Assembly: GCA_037501455.1 (NCBI GenBank)
Contig: CM074863.1
Location: forward strand, 60,679,501 to 60,743,500
Direction of reading: 5' to 3'
Length of the DNA: 64,000 nt
Origin: Lantana camara
Taxonomy: Eukaryota; Streptophyta; Magnoliopsida; Lamiales; Verbenaceae
Part shown: piece after piece, positions 1-12,104 of the stretch
Layout of the letters: the number at the start of each line of letters is the position of its first letter
Position numbering within the stretch: the stretch's first letter is position 1
Made by a program: the position numbers and the translations under genes
Notes under the pieces: generated by a model
The model's input: only the letters and a program-made list of their open reading frames with translations
What the model was told of the DNA's origin: nothing
Databases searched by the model: none

Positions 1-591
1 CACTTTCAACGCTAACCCGGTAGCATCGACCCAATTATCAATGTGCACCGGAGCCAAAGATCTTGAAATCTCCCCACGAAGTCCTTCCACAAATTTCTCA
101 CACTTGCGGTCTTCCTCATCGGTAATATGAGGTGCATACGGAGACAATCGGTTGAACTCGGCAATGTACTCGGTCACGGACATATTCCCTTGTTCCAAGT
201 TCATAAATTCCTTCTCACGGCACTTCCTTGCTTGTTTCGATATGTAGTGTGCCCGAAATTCTCTTGCAAACATCTTCCAAGTAACATTGTCTTCACCAAC
301 CCCAAGGCGGGACATGGTGCTACGCCACTAATTATAAGCCTCATCATGAAGAAGATCGATAGCACACATAGCCTTCTCCGTTTCGGTACAAGTAACAACC
401 CGGTGGTGGAGGAGGTGCCGGAGGAGGTGCTTGCGCGGCTTGTTATGCATTCACGCTTGCACAAACTGAGTCATAAGAGCCTTATCCGCTGCATTAGGTA
501 GAGGCGGCGGCGGAGGTGGATTCGGATTATTCGCCGGAGGATCTTGCTCATTTCCACAAGCCGGAGAACGGTTACGCCGACGTGGAGGCAT
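1..591 (-). pseudogene. Gag fragment of a Ty3/gypsy element (element 1)
   Basis: This is the N-terminal part of a retrotransposon capsid protein, cut by the left window edge. Reading the minus strand from ATG 589-591 gives a basic start (MPPRRRNRSP), a proline run, and then the typical plant gypsy gag block with EFMNLEQGNMSVTEYIAEFNRLSPYAPH and a following EEDRKCEKFVEGL stretch. The first catalytic-independent landmark usually seen before this (an RFxxxxPPxFxG block) is missing between the proline run and AMCAIDLLHDEAYN, so part of gag is probably deleted. A TAG at 328-330 replaces the first Trp of the conserved YNWW. The MPPRR start and gag block resemble those of the Tekay-type copy at 15532-16293. 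The copy is non-functional. Its leader, PBS and 5' LTR follow to the right. Confidence 0.8.
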
Positions 592-829
592 CCTACACAA
601 TTCAATCATGTATGCGTGTTGGTTAGTCATATGCTCCTGTCACGTAATATCAAATAAGAAATGCAATTACATAAATTAAGAGCAAGAATTAACAAGATAT
701 AAGTAACATAGAGTCATATACAAAAGCAAAATAAATGATCACGAAAGCACATTGTCCCTAAGTCATACGACCTAGATGACTCAAGAGCCCGGTTTTGAAC
801 CTTCGGCTCTGATACCAACCAAATAGGGG
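592..829 (-). other. 5' leader of element 1 with primer binding site
   Basis: This untranslated leader lies between gag and the 5' LTR. On the minus strand positions 806-817 read TGGTATCAGAGC, an exact match to the usual plant primer binding site complementary to the 3' end of initiator tRNA-Met. It sits 12 bp from the LTR edge at 830. The leader resembles the Tekay leader at 37781-37927, both having a GAGCCC-rich block next to the PBS. No ORF of note is present. Confidence 0.85.
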
Positions 830-3532
830 TGTAACGCCCCAACAAGGGCATCCACGCCTATCCCGCACTACGGACCTAGCTTGTATATAGAATTGCTATC
901 CATATACCCGCCAAGTACGAAGCAAGCGGTGACAAACGGACATCCTAGCTAGGCGGTACTAGACTCACAAAGCGAGTAAACAATCACAAGTATGCGGAAG
1001 CTTAAATCATAACATATCAAGTGCATAAATTCATTCATTCAACAACTACGTGACCGTCACGGTCCCGCACGAGTCCCGCACGAAATGCTCAAAGTACGGA
1101 ATGTAAAATCATCCTAATGACCATCACGGTCCATACTAGCATAATAAAATATCATACATATTAAGTCCATAATTCCCAAAACAAAGCATAAGACATAAGT
1201 AACAAAGTATGCTACAAGCATAACGAGTACAAACTAGACCACTTAAACAAGACTCTCAAAAGACCCCGCCTAGCTTGACTCCAAAACGCAACCTGCGGAC
1301 ACGAAAGGTAAAGGGAGTCAGCTCAAAAGGAACCGGTGAGGAGAAGTTTACAATATATAGGATATACAAGGTTCAATGCATGCTCAAATAAAAGTGTTCA
1401 TGATCTGTAATAGTTTTCAATACAATGCAAGTTTTATAAAATATGGATCATAAACCACACATGACCGGCTCGGCGAGTACGAGCATTCCATCCTTACTTC
1501 CGAAACCAAAAGTCAAATCAAACCAATCCAACCTTACACCATTGATGTCGAGAGTGTACAGCCCCCGAACATCGCAAAAGAACCATGGAGAAGTGGGTCC
1601 ATGAAACCGACCTTCCCCCAAGCTCACCTTAACCCCGAAACCTCCTCGGAGTCTTAGCAAACTTGTCCAAAAGTGGGTACTTCGTAAGGGCTTAACCGTC
1701 CGCCCTTGCGTTCCCGGTCTTACCACTTACTCCGCCCTGAGCGCTATCAAAAGAACCAACCAAGCAAGCGTCCTTGCAAGGTATACATAACCTCGCTACA
1801 CAACTCACTCATATATAATACTCAAATGAAAGTTCCGAAACCATTTTGGGTATCTATCCCATCAAGTTTTACTTGTAAACCGTTTTCCATAAGCGAATAT
1901 TCAATATACAAGCAAAGCTCACAAAACTTGGCTTATAAAGCCTAAATATACGTTTTCAAAACGGGAGTTCAAAACCAACAAATATGAAAGGCTTCCACAG
2001 TTTTGAAATCATTTCATATATATATAACTCCTCACCTTTACCGAGAACTTCGAAGGCCAACCACGAGCAACAAGCTACTCGACTGCAGACTCACCACCTA
2101 ACAAGACAAACGTTCTAACAAAGGTAAGACACGACTCAAACCAATTAAGACGACGCACGACTTCAAGAAAGAGTAAAGATGCTCATGAGATGCAATGAAT
2201 GTCCAAGTATAGCATAAGTTCAATAATGATGATCAAACAACATCATATAAGTCATATAACAACTTCTAAGTCATGACATATACAATTGATAACAAGTAAA
2301 CCATACTTAGTACAATCTCACACATAATCGAGGCATGCAAGACATTACAATACACATAAACATGATTCCAAGTCATCTATATCATATTAGGGGTGTAAGA
2401 AGTGCATAGGAAGTGAAAACGAAGCAAAATGAACGAAATCACAAAAACTCAAATTTTAGACCTGAGAGCACCCAAACGGGCGTTTGGTGTTCCTTTGAAA
2501 AGTTCAAACGGGCGTTTGGCCCTTGAAAAAACGTAACAGTAATTTTTCAAACGGGGGTTTGGCTTTTCAATGCATTTTTCACACGGGCGTTTAACATGCT
2601 ACAGTTACAAATCGGATTTACGAATATATGGTTGCAAATGGTGGATTTTAAGCTCTAAACACTCCTAAATCATGTTTCAAAGCTAATGCAATATGTATAA
2701 ACGAATTTTAATATCAAATATCATGCCATGAACATTTAGGAATGAATATGCATCAAAATTCCAATAAATTACAAACATGAACTTCATCTTCTTCAAGCAT
2801 TCAAAGCTGAAACTCAAAAATGGTGAAATCCTCAATCATGCAAGAAACTCAAAGAAATTAATCACATTCTCCATGAAATTGCTCAAGGAATAAGAATCAA
2901 TCAGCAAATCAAGCTAAAACATCCAAGAGCATGAACATGCAAGAAATCTCCAAAAGCTTCAAAAGCCAACAATGGTGGATTTCACATAAGAGGATAAAAG
3001 GAAGAAATTCTTATACTAAAATGTTCCCAACAACAAAATAAACACATTTCCAATCACAAATTCAAGTTTAATCCAACACATAAGAACCCTAGTTCAAATT
3101 CACTTCAAAAGCTTCAAGAACATAAACCCAACAAAGAGCACATAATCCTTACCTCAAGAGTTGAAAATCGAAGGAAATAACTCTTCTTCTAATCTTGAAT
3201 TCCCAGCTTCAATCTCCACTTTTGCCTCTTGAAAATGGTTGAAGGTGTTCTTGGGTGTTCTTGAGAGAAGATGAATAGGCTTGAGAGAGTTTGTGTTTGA
3301 ATCTTGCGAAATAACGTAAAATGAGAACATGCTATCAAAGCTCAATAAGAACAATACGAGCACATAATTAACACATCAATTAGTCACGTATTTCATACAA
3401 ATCATATATTCCACATAAGTTCAAGCATAACGGTCAATTAAGGCATATTATTCACATAATTCATGCAAAGAAAAGTAAATCGTTCACTCTCGTCGTAACA
3501 AGCTTACCTTGATCGAGAAACGGGGCGTCACA
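830..3532 (-). repeat. 5' LTR of element 1 (long LTR family A)
   Basis: This 2.7-kb LTR runs from TGTAACGCCCC at 830 to GGGGCGTCACA at 3532, so it has TG...CA ends with about 11-bp inverted termini. It lies directly beside the PBS, which makes it the 5' LTR of a minus-strand element whose body leaves the window on the left. It is homologous to the interrupted solo LTR at 5955-8880 plus 40718-40962. Minus-strand transcripts would cross a CTTGAG|GTAAGG donor-like site at about 3151. The right flank GGCTT (3533-3537) should be the target-site duplication, but the left copy is outside the window. Confidence 0.85.
2472..2592. repeat. Cluster of four short palindromes in family A LTR
   Basis: Four units lie in about 120 bp. 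CCAAACG-GG-CGTTTGG (2472-2487) is a perfect palindrome with 7-bp arms and a GG loop. CAAACG-GG-CGTTTG follows at about 2505, CAAAC-GGGGG-TTTGG at about 2548, and a decayed ACACGGGCGTTT at 2581. The core ACGGG(C/G)GT is shared with palindromes in other LTR families of the window. Confidence 0.8.
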
Positions 3533-5471
3533 GGCTTCCATTTCGTTCATGCCCTGTTTGTGTGGTTTTTTGGCTACTGACCCAAATCCACGGGGGTGGA
3601 TTTGAGTCAGTAGAGTTTCTGACGAGAATCTATGGGGGTGGATTCTGTCCTGCGTTTTTTTTCGTTACTCCGGTTCCATTTTTCTTATTTTTTTACACTT
3701 ATTTATTCTTCTTCCACCTTGTTTATGATTCCTATGCTTTATTAACATGTTGATATTTGTGTTATGATTATTGTTTGAAGATTTCGGATTGAATTAATAT
3801 GTTTATGAGTTTTGGCTCGACTTATGAAGTATAAACGTTTGAGTGCTACAATGTGACCCTCCTTGCAACCCTTGCATTCTTGTGTGTTTAATGGATTCCT
3901 TGCACCTTTAAATGATTAATATGAATTGTTAAACATGTATTATGATTTGTTATGAATTAAACATTAAATGAATAAGCGATAATGAATGAAAGATTTGTAA
4001 TGAACGGACACGATTTATTCGTGTAATGAATGAATAGCTTGATTTGGTGACCAAATGACATTAATTGTATACATGAACATCATATTGGAATATTGTTATT
4101 GCTCATGCATGTCTCATATCATGTTCATTGCATTGTCGTACGTCATATATGGTTCATTTGGAGTCTTGAGTCTCACGAGTACATTACATTGTCCTTTGTA
4201 TAGTTTTCTCCAGGGCGGAGGTGCCGGGTTCATAGGACACTTTCGAGTCTCCTTTTCTTCTTGGTATTGTTCGATAAGAGGTTTACAAGTGGGTTTCTCT
4301 TCTATTAGCTAAAATGACCCTATATACATCCAATGTGCAAAGTTTTAAGCCAAAATTTATATTATAAGTATATCGAGTCGTTTCAAATGAGTAAATGATT
4401 TCAAATGTAAGCCTTTCTTTCATGAACCCTTACCCAATGTTTTGGCGAGATCAGTGAACACAATGTTTATAAGGACCCGGGACTATGTGTACGTGGCTAT
4501 CGAAGGAAGCTCGGGCTGAGAGTGATCCCCATGCACTAGTCCCAACAAACAATGATGACGCAACCGACCTCGTTAGGAGTTTTAGCGAGGAAGGGGAATC
4601 GGGCTTTTGAGGGTTCATGAACCTCACTAGCCACCATGCATGAGGTGGCCGGGTCTTGCTAACCCGTCCACTGCCCGGAGGAAAAAGGTGTAAGTGTTTA
4701 TGAATATGAATGTTAATGCTTATGAATGATTGTTAATGAACGAATGAATGATTGTGGTATGATCACTAATGAATGAACGAATGAATGAATAAATGCACAC
4801 ACGAGGAGAAGGTTGGAGAATTCGCCCTCTCACCGGGCTCACTAATGACCGCATGAATGAATGAATGAATGAAATTGATCGTTGTAATCCCGAGCTTGTT
4901 TTTCTTTGTTTTCACCCACTTGGGAAATATCTCAAAACCTCGCACGGGATTATAGCTTGCATGTGTGGGTGTTTAAATTCTGCGATATTACTATGATATA
5001 CTCTGTTTTATACCCACTGGTCTCCTATAGACTGAACCCGGCTTTGGTTTCAGTTTTTCCCTTGCAGTTGTTGGTGTGCTAGGCTAGTTTTCTAGTCGGT
5101 AGTGTCGCGTGGTCAAGTTTGGTTCACTTCACGCATTTTGTAAATTGAATAAGTTATGTATAGCATGTATGGATACTACGGTTATAATATTATATGATAT
5201 ATGAGTTATGTTTGAATTTCGGGACTAGGAATCTCTGTTAGTCGAACCCGTCAATTGCTAACTGTATTTATGATTGATTATAAGTTTTGCTTCCGCACAT
5301 GCATTTTATTCTTTTGAATTGTTTATTTGGTTTCGAAGTTAGCTCCCACCTAGCATAGCGAGTGAGTGAGTCCCCGTTCACCGTGACTTGGCACGTGTAT
5401 GGACTTTTCATTTCATATACGAGTCGGGTCTCGGTGCGGGGGATGTGGCACCTTCCGTCTGGGGTGTTACA
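3533..5471 (+). repeat. 5'-truncated long LTR, family B, plus strand
   Basis: This is the 3' part of a long LTR. It ends with the block seen at the 3' end of most long LTRs here (GTGCGGGGGATGTGGC near 5440) and terminates GGGGTGTTACA at 5471. Its body is homologous in reverse to 42501-46477 and in direct orientation to 55718-57160; for example the TTCTCCAGGGCGGAGG region at about 4207 matches a GTTTCCAGGGTGGAG region at about 5579x in the other copy. Its 5' part is missing because element 1 inserted into it at 3532/3533. No coding sequence is seen. The 3' flank AGATT (5472-5476) is the expected TSD copy, and the other is not visible. Confidence 0.75.
3574..3646. repeat. Two hairpins with a GGGG core in family B LTR
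   Basis: The first hairpin (3574-3613) has CTACTGAC and CAAATCCAC arms pairing with GTGGATTTG and GTCAGTAG around a GGGG loop. It is an 18-position stem with one C/A mismatch. The second (3625-3646) pairs AGAATC with GATTCT around a TATGGGGGTG core. Both have the CACGGGGGTG-type core shared with the other palindrome clusters of this window. Confidence 0.75.
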
Positions 5472-5954
5472 AGATTAAACTCCATAAACTAATTGGGGGA
5501 GTAACAACTTATACATTCAGGATTCGGTATAATACTCGTTTGACTAGTACAATTCTACAACCTAGTCACTTAAATTTGTATTATCCTTTCTCACGGTATA
5601 ACCAAGTGTTCAACTAATTTCAACGTTGGTCTCACAATCATCAATGATTAATTAAACCAATACGATCAAGATTAGTGCAAATCAAGTTCTAGCGGCTTGA
5701 CATGGAAAAAGATTTACCAATTTTATAGATTAAGAACCAAATCTCATTGAACTCTAAATCTACTAGTATGAAAACCATCTCAATTACCATTAATCTTTCG
5801 ATAATTAGGTAATCCTAGATTATGCTAGGGTTGGCCAGACCGTTGCAATTCAATTCGAATCAGTTTTCAAAACTAAAATTAACACAAGTCATTCAAGCAT
5901 TATATCAAACACTTAGCATGCATTCATCATCACTCCCCTAGCCCTAGGGGTTTA
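5472..5954 (-). repeat. Athila LTR, distal part (interrupted)
   Basis: This AT-rich sequence has no ORF and continues the LTR piece at 40963-41767 across the inserted solo LTR. The junction carries a perfect 5-bp duplication GTTTA (5950-5954 and 40963-40967), and removing the insert restores a GAGTAGCTAAAC-CCCTAGGG leader-like stretch on the minus strand that is typical of Athila LTRs. The terminal part of the LTR is cut on the left by the family B LTR at 5471. Confidence 0.7.
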
Positions 5955-8880
5955 TGTGACACCCCGCTTCTCGATCAAGGTAAGGTTTGGAATAAGAGTG
6001 TACGATTTACCTTTCTATGCATGATTTATATGGATTTACACCTTAATTTGATAGCCGCTTCATACTTATGTGAAATACGTGAATTGCATGAGATACGTGA
6101 CTTTGTGACTTGCTGATTATGTGCTCGTACCATCATCTTTAAGCTTTGATAGCACGTTTTAGCTTTTAACGAACCAACGTGCTTACTTGGACATTAAAGT
6201 ATAATTTAGGGACTAAATGGTAAATTTATTTTCTGAGCCTGGAATTGGTTAGAACATAATAAAATTGAGTAGATAATTCGATTACGGGTTCGTGGGTTCT
6301 TGAATCGCTCGATTTGGAGTTCGGACGAAGAAGTTATGGCCATTTTATGGAAAGTCAACCTTTTAAACCTTAAATGTTGACCTGCGACCCAATTTCAGAT
6401 TTAACCCAATTTGTGACCAATTTCACTTAAATCCGTCCCGTGTGACCCACTCCATGACCCTATTCAGCTGACCCAAATCAGATTCTAAGCACCAAACTTA
6501 AAAGTAACGTTATTTTCCAAGAATCAAGTCATTTCTCTCAAGACTTTCTCTTAAGCCTATTCATATTCTCTCAAGAACACCAAGAACACTTCAAGCCATC
6601 TTCAAGAGACAAGAGTGAAGATTAAAGCTGGAGATTCAAGACTAAAGAACAAGATTTCCTCTTCGATTTCCAACTCTCAAGGTAAAATTATGTGCTCTCT
6701 TGTTGGGTTTATGTTCTTGAAGGTTCTAAGCTTGAATGTGAATCTAGGGTTCATGTTAGATGGATTAAATCCGAATATTATGATGGAAATATTTTTCTTA
6801 TGATGTTGGGAACAATTTGATGTAAGAATTTCTCATTTTCATGCCTGTTTGAAGAAACCACCATTGTTGACCTTTGAAGCTTTTATGAAGAATTCTTGCA
6901 TTGCTCTAGCTTGTTTTAGCATGATTTGATGATGGATTCTTTCCCCTTATGTGTTTTTAGGAAGAATGTGATAGATATCTTTGAGTTTTATGCATGGTTA
7001 AAGATTTCACCATTGATGATGCTTGAAGCTTTCATGAACATGAAGAAGATGATGCTCTTATATGTTTTTGCTTGATTTCGTGTTAGATTCTTGTTCCTTG
7101 AGCAATTTCATGAAGAATCTGATTGATTCCTTTGAGTCCCTTGCATGATAGAGAATTTCACCATTGTTGAGTTTGAAGCTTGAATACTTGGGGAAGATGA
7201 AACTCATATGTGTAAATTGTTGGATTTCTTGATACATATTTGTTCCTAGATGTTCTTGACGTGCTATTTGATGTTTAATTATGTTTGTGCATATTGTATT
7301 AACTTTGATGCATGACTTTGGAGTGTTTTAAGTTGAATTTTCACCATGTTCAAGCATATGTCCGTAATTGAGTTTTGCAACAGCAGCATGCCGAACGGGG
7401 GTTTCGATTTTGAACTAAAACCCCAAACCCCCGTGTGGAAGCCCAAACGGGCATTTGTAAATTGGTCTACAAGGCCAAACGGCCATTTGTGTACCCTCGG
7501 GTCAAAAAAATGAGTTTTTGTGATTTTGATCGTTTTGCTTCGTTTTCACTTCCTTTGCACTTCTTATATCCCTAATATGATATATATGACTTGGAATCAT
7601 GTTTATGTGCATTTTAATGTCTGGTATACCTTGATTATGTGTGATAATATGTTAAGTATGATTCACATGTTGTTATTTGCATGTCCTATGACTTGAAAGC
7701 TTGTTATATGCCTCATATGATGTTGTTCGATTGTAATTGCTAAACTTTTGCTATCTTGGATGTTCATAACACATCATTTGCATGTTTGCATTCATTTTGA
7801 AGCCGTGCGTTGTCTTATTTGGTCTCGAGTCGTGTCTTACCTTGTTGGTACGTTTGTCTTGTTTAGGTGGTGAGTCTCCGGACGAGTAGCTTGTTTGCTC
7901 GTGATTGACTTTTGGAGTTCTTGGTAAAGGTGAGGAGTTATATATTTATGAAATGTTTTCGAAACTGTGGACACATATAGCCTATCATATTTGATGATTT
8001 AAAATCCCATTTTCAAAACGTATATGTAGGCTTTATAAGCCAAGTTTTGTGGGTTTTGCTCATATTATGGATGTTTACTTATGGAAATGGATTACAAGTA
8101 AAATTTGAGCTTTGGTATATGGGATAGATACCCAAAATGGTTTTTGGAAATTTTTTGAGTATTATGTACGTAAGAGTTGTGTAGCGAGGTTTGTTGCCCC
8201 ATGCAAGGACGCTTGCTTGGTTGGATGTTTAGCGCTCGGGGACCGAGATGAGTGATATTCCGGGAAGGCATAGGGCCGACGGATGTCCTCATTCGAAAGT
8301 TCCCACATGTAAGAAACTTGTTAACTAAGACTCCGAGGAGGTTTTGGGGTTAAGGTTCACAAGGGAGAGGCCGGTTTCATTGACCCGTCTCTTCATATGG
8401 TAAGGATGTTGGGGGCTGTACACCCTCATCATCAACGGTGTACGGATGGATTGGTTTGATTACTTATGATTTGGGAAGTAAGGATGGAGTGCTCGTACTC
8501 GCCAAGCCGGTGCTTTGGTTCATGAATCGTTTTATAAAACTTGCATCGATTTGAAAACAAGTTGGTTCATGAACACCTTTATTTTGAACATGCATTGAAA
8601 CCCTTAAGCTATATATTTATGTAAACTTCTTCTCACCGGTTCCTTTTGAGCTGACTCCCTTTACCCTTCGTGTCCGCAGGTTGCGTTTTGGAGTCGAGCT
8701 AGGTGGGGTCTTTTGGAGTCTTGTCTAGCCGTCTAGTTTGTACTCGTTTATGCTTGTAGCATACTTTACATTTTATTTTATGTTTCGGGATTTATGGATT
8801 TAGTATGTATGATGTTTATATGCTAGTTTGGACCGGGTTGGTCACTAGGTTGATTTTGCATTCCGTACTGTGGGTATTTT
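5955..8880 (+). mobile_element. Solo LTR, family A, first part
   Basis: This is a long LTR in plus orientation starting TGTGACACCCCG at 5955 and continuing at 40718-40962 after the nested Tekay element. Total length is about 3.17 kb. It is homologous to the LTR at 830-3532, including the TCTCGATCAAGGTAAG start. GTTTA flanks both ends (5950-5954 and 40963-40967), so a whole element inserted into the Athila LTR and was later reduced to a solo LTR by LTR-LTR recombination. A donor-like CTCAAG|GTAAAA lies at about 6681. A plant UTR-like stretch precedes it, but no coding sequence was found. Confidence 0.88.
7390..7500. repeat. Palindrome cluster in family A solo LTR
   Basis: These are GAACGGGGGTTTC, a CCAAACCCCCGTGTGG unit, CCAAACGGGCATTTG and CCAAACGGCCATTTG, spaced about 30 bp apart. 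They correspond in position to the units at 2472-2592 in the other family A LTR, with point changes in arms and core. Confidence 0.7.
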
Positions 8881-11800
8881 TGTAACACCCGAGCGCAAGG
8901 TGCCACATCCCCCGCACCGAGACCCGACCCGCATATGAAATGGATAATCCACACACGAGCTAAGTCACGGCGAACGGGGGTCTACACACACTCTCTAGGC
9001 TAGGCGAGACTAACCCTTAAACCATAAATTAGAGTAGAACAATAACGTGGAAGCAAGAACAAACATATATTATAAACAACGAGCCACTAAGTTCCAAAAG
9101 AGATATACAATATCATTTAGGTAATCAACGGCCCACACGGCCTACAAAATCATAAACGCTCCATAACAATATTCATATACCAAAATACTATCATGAGTGT
9201 GAGTGTAACAAAACGAGAGTGCTAAACACTAATGCAAGACCTAGACGACTTGTAGTCCCACCTAGCACTCTTTAACCTGCACAAAACCACTGAAAAACAA
9301 ACCGGGTTCAGTCCAAAAGGGACTGGTGGGTATAAAACAGGCATAGTATATAAATATCGCAGAATTTAAACACATTCATGCAAGCTATAAACCCGTAACA
9401 AGTTTTAGAAGATTTCCCAAGTGGGTGAGACAAAGAAAGATATCTATGGGTTTACAACCATCATATTCATTCATAATTAATCATAGGGTTTCAAGGCTTG
9501 GCGAGTGGGCGTGCACAATCTCCAACCTTCTCCTCGTGTGTTCATAACATGATTCATTCGTTATCATACATATCTTTCGTGCACATACATATCATGATCA
9601 AAATCATACATATACACCTTCTTTCTCCGGGTGGTGGACGGGTTTGCAAGACCCGGCCACCTCATACATAATGGCTAGTGAGGTACATGAATCCTCAAAA
9701 GCCCGACTAGCGTTTCCTCATCAAAACACCTAACGAGGTCCGTTTCGTCGTAAATTTTGGATGGAACTAGTGTATGGAATCACCGTCGGCCCTTGCCTCC
9801 CCGGATCGTCACATAACTAAGTCCTTGGGCCTGTGAACATAACATAATCTCGCCAAAATCATAAGGTAGGGTTCAAACATAAAAGAAGGCTTACATTTGA
9901 AATCATTTACTCATAAAACGACTCGATATACATATACTATAGATTTTGGCTTAAAACTTCGCACGTTGAATGTATATAGGGTTGTTTTAGCTAATAGAAG
10001 AAAAACCTACCTTAAACCGACAAAAGAAGACACAAAAGCCTCACGGACCCGCCTCGTCTCCAACGGGATCAAAATCTGTGCAAGAAAGGTGAGGTGAGAC
10101 TCAAAATGACCAAATAAGAAGCTCGGTAATGAAATGACTATGATATGAATGTATAAAAGATGATATAATGTGATGAACACGTTCATGTGCATGATTAACA
10201 TGTTGAACATTCCATGCATGCTAAGTATCAATCAATTCCATATTCATTCATTTTATATATTTCAAGAATCAATCAAATGCGTTAGAGCTTATCATATTCA
10301 TAAATCATATCAAATTACTTCAAGAAATTCAAATAAGGAGCATCACACGTAGTATCGCATGTGTACTTATCATAAAAGTCATAAACAAGGCATATATAGC
10401 AATTAGGGTTCAAATATAAGAGCTAAATCCCATGCATGCACACATTATGACCTAAGAAGACACATTGAACCATATCTCGGAAAATATTCAACGAAAACTC
10501 ATAAGATTTCACAACACACAATATAACACATTATATGACATGTTAATGAAGTCAATGAACCAAAAACAGTCCAAAGAAGCCATGAAATTTACATTGGAAT
10601 ATTGAAAATTCATGCAGAAATGATAAGGGTCGCGACCGCAACCCATTTCCTTCATGAAATGGTAGCCGTCGCTACCCATGCATTTTCGGATTTTTGAGCA
10701 ATTTACTCCCACAAGTCTAAACATGGCAAAAATGAGGTGCTGGCCACGACCTAAAATTCACAAAGATTCAGGTCACGGGCATGACCTGAGAGACACAACC
10801 ACAAAACCGTGAGAGAGGTCACGGCCGCCACCATTTTCCTTCATGGATCGATCGCGGCCGCGACCGACCAGTTACAGCAGCAAAATGCAATGAGAAAATA
10901 GATGCCAACACTTCTCCAACAAGATCAGTTAGGTTATGAACACAAAAATGAAAGAAAACAACTCCAAAGCAACACACAAACATGCCCCCAAAGCGTTGAA
11001 TCGTGAGATGAAGGATGTGATGATCATTTCATGCTATATCTTCCATATTTCATTAATGGTAGCTGATGAATGCCTCAACTACCAGCTAATACATCACCAT
11101 AAATGCAAAGAAGAGATCAAGACAATCATATTCATGCTTGGAATCAATCAAATACCTCAAGAATTGAAAGAGATCAACATAAAAGCTCATAACCTAACTA
11201 TTCTTCAAGTCAGCCATATATCCATGAAACCATGATCAAAATTAGGGATTAATGGATTAAAATGACTCCTATTAAATGCATAATACAACCCTAAGCTTAC
11301 CTTGTGGATTGATGGAGGTTTGGAAGAGATTTGAGCTTGAATCTCCAAGGGTTGGCTTGAGCTACCGGAAAACTGGAATGCAAGGGAAGTTTGGCTGAAA
11401 TTCTCTAAGTGACAGGGCTTGGTTCGGTTAGGGAGGGTAATATCATGTTAGGTGGTTGAGTTAGGGTTCCATAGGCTTAAACCATAGTTAATTTGGTCAA
11501 GATTTGAAAGAGTTATGGCTCATTTAGTAAAATGTGGCAGTTTTGGCTTCCGTCGCGTGTTTCGGTTGAATTTCAGAGGTTCATAAATTTGGAAAAATAT
11601 AAGGCTAAGTTCATCAAACTCGAATTTTCGATACGAGTTCAACGAAGTTGACGAAACTCGAATCCGAGTTTCCTAGCTCAAGTTATCACATAAGAAACCA
11701 ATGGTGCGCTAATTGCTCATTAGCCCCCGTTTTGGATTCCACAATCAAAATAAATTCCAAAACTCAACCAAACGAATTCGAAAATGTGAAACGAGCATAA

Positions 11801-12067
11801 AAACATATTCATAACACATATTAAATTTGCACGAAGTTTCGAATTCATTTCACATAGAAACGGCAAGCAAACAATTCATTCAAGAGCAAATAGTAAAAGA
11901 AAATTCATATAAATTCAAATTCAAATATTTTCAAATAATTAAATAATTCACTAATTTAATATAATGTGTAATAAAAAAAATTAATAACGTAATTAAAATA
12001 AATTAAATGCGCACGTAATTATCACATAATTCATACCTGAACGATTTGGAAAAATCGGGGCGTTACA
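8881..12067 (-). repeat. 3' LTR of the Tekay element
   Basis: This 3187-bp LTR runs from TGTAACACCCG at 8881 to CGGGGCGTTACA at 12067, right beside the PPT. It matches 37928-40717 along its length; that copy lacks about 0.4 kb corresponding to roughly 10790-11200. On the minus strand a CCACAAG|GTAAG donor-like site lies at about 11298. There is no coding sequence. Confidence 0.9.
10627..10880. repeat. Palindrome cluster in Tekay 3' LTR
   Basis: Units include GGGTCGCGACCGC-AACCC (about 10627), GGTAGC-CGTC-GCTACC (about 10661), CAGGTCA-CGGGCA-TGACCTG (about 10769-10788) and a GCGGCCGCGACCG unit at about 10853. The Tekay 5' LTR shows a less decayed copy of the first two at 39668-39717. The CACGGGCATG core links this cluster to the ACGGGCGT clusters of other families. 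Confidence 0.7.
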
Positions 12068-12086
12068 ACCTCTCCCCCTTAAAAAG
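12068..12086 (-). other. Polypurine tract of the Tekay element
   Basis: On the minus strand this reads TTTTTAAGGGGGAGAGGT directly before the LTR start TGTAACGCC. It is the expected plus-strand primer site of reverse transcription. Confidence 0.85.
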
Positions 12087-12104
12087 AATCCGTCCTCGGA
12101 TTCA

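Noticed and set aside
4055..4312. 85-codon plus-strand ORF, as a possible small host gene
   Set aside because: It lies in the family B LTR and has hydrophobic, low-information content. The homologous LTRs do not keep the frame.
4680..4880. GAATGAAT microsatellite-like run
   Set aside because: It is a short AT-rich simple repeat within the LTR, and similar ATTCATTC runs occur in most long LTRs here. It is not a satellite array.
10509..10724. 71-codon minus-strand ORF also seen at 39550-39753
   Set aside because: It recurs only because both copies are the Tekay LTR. The frames differ in length and cross the palindrome cluster.
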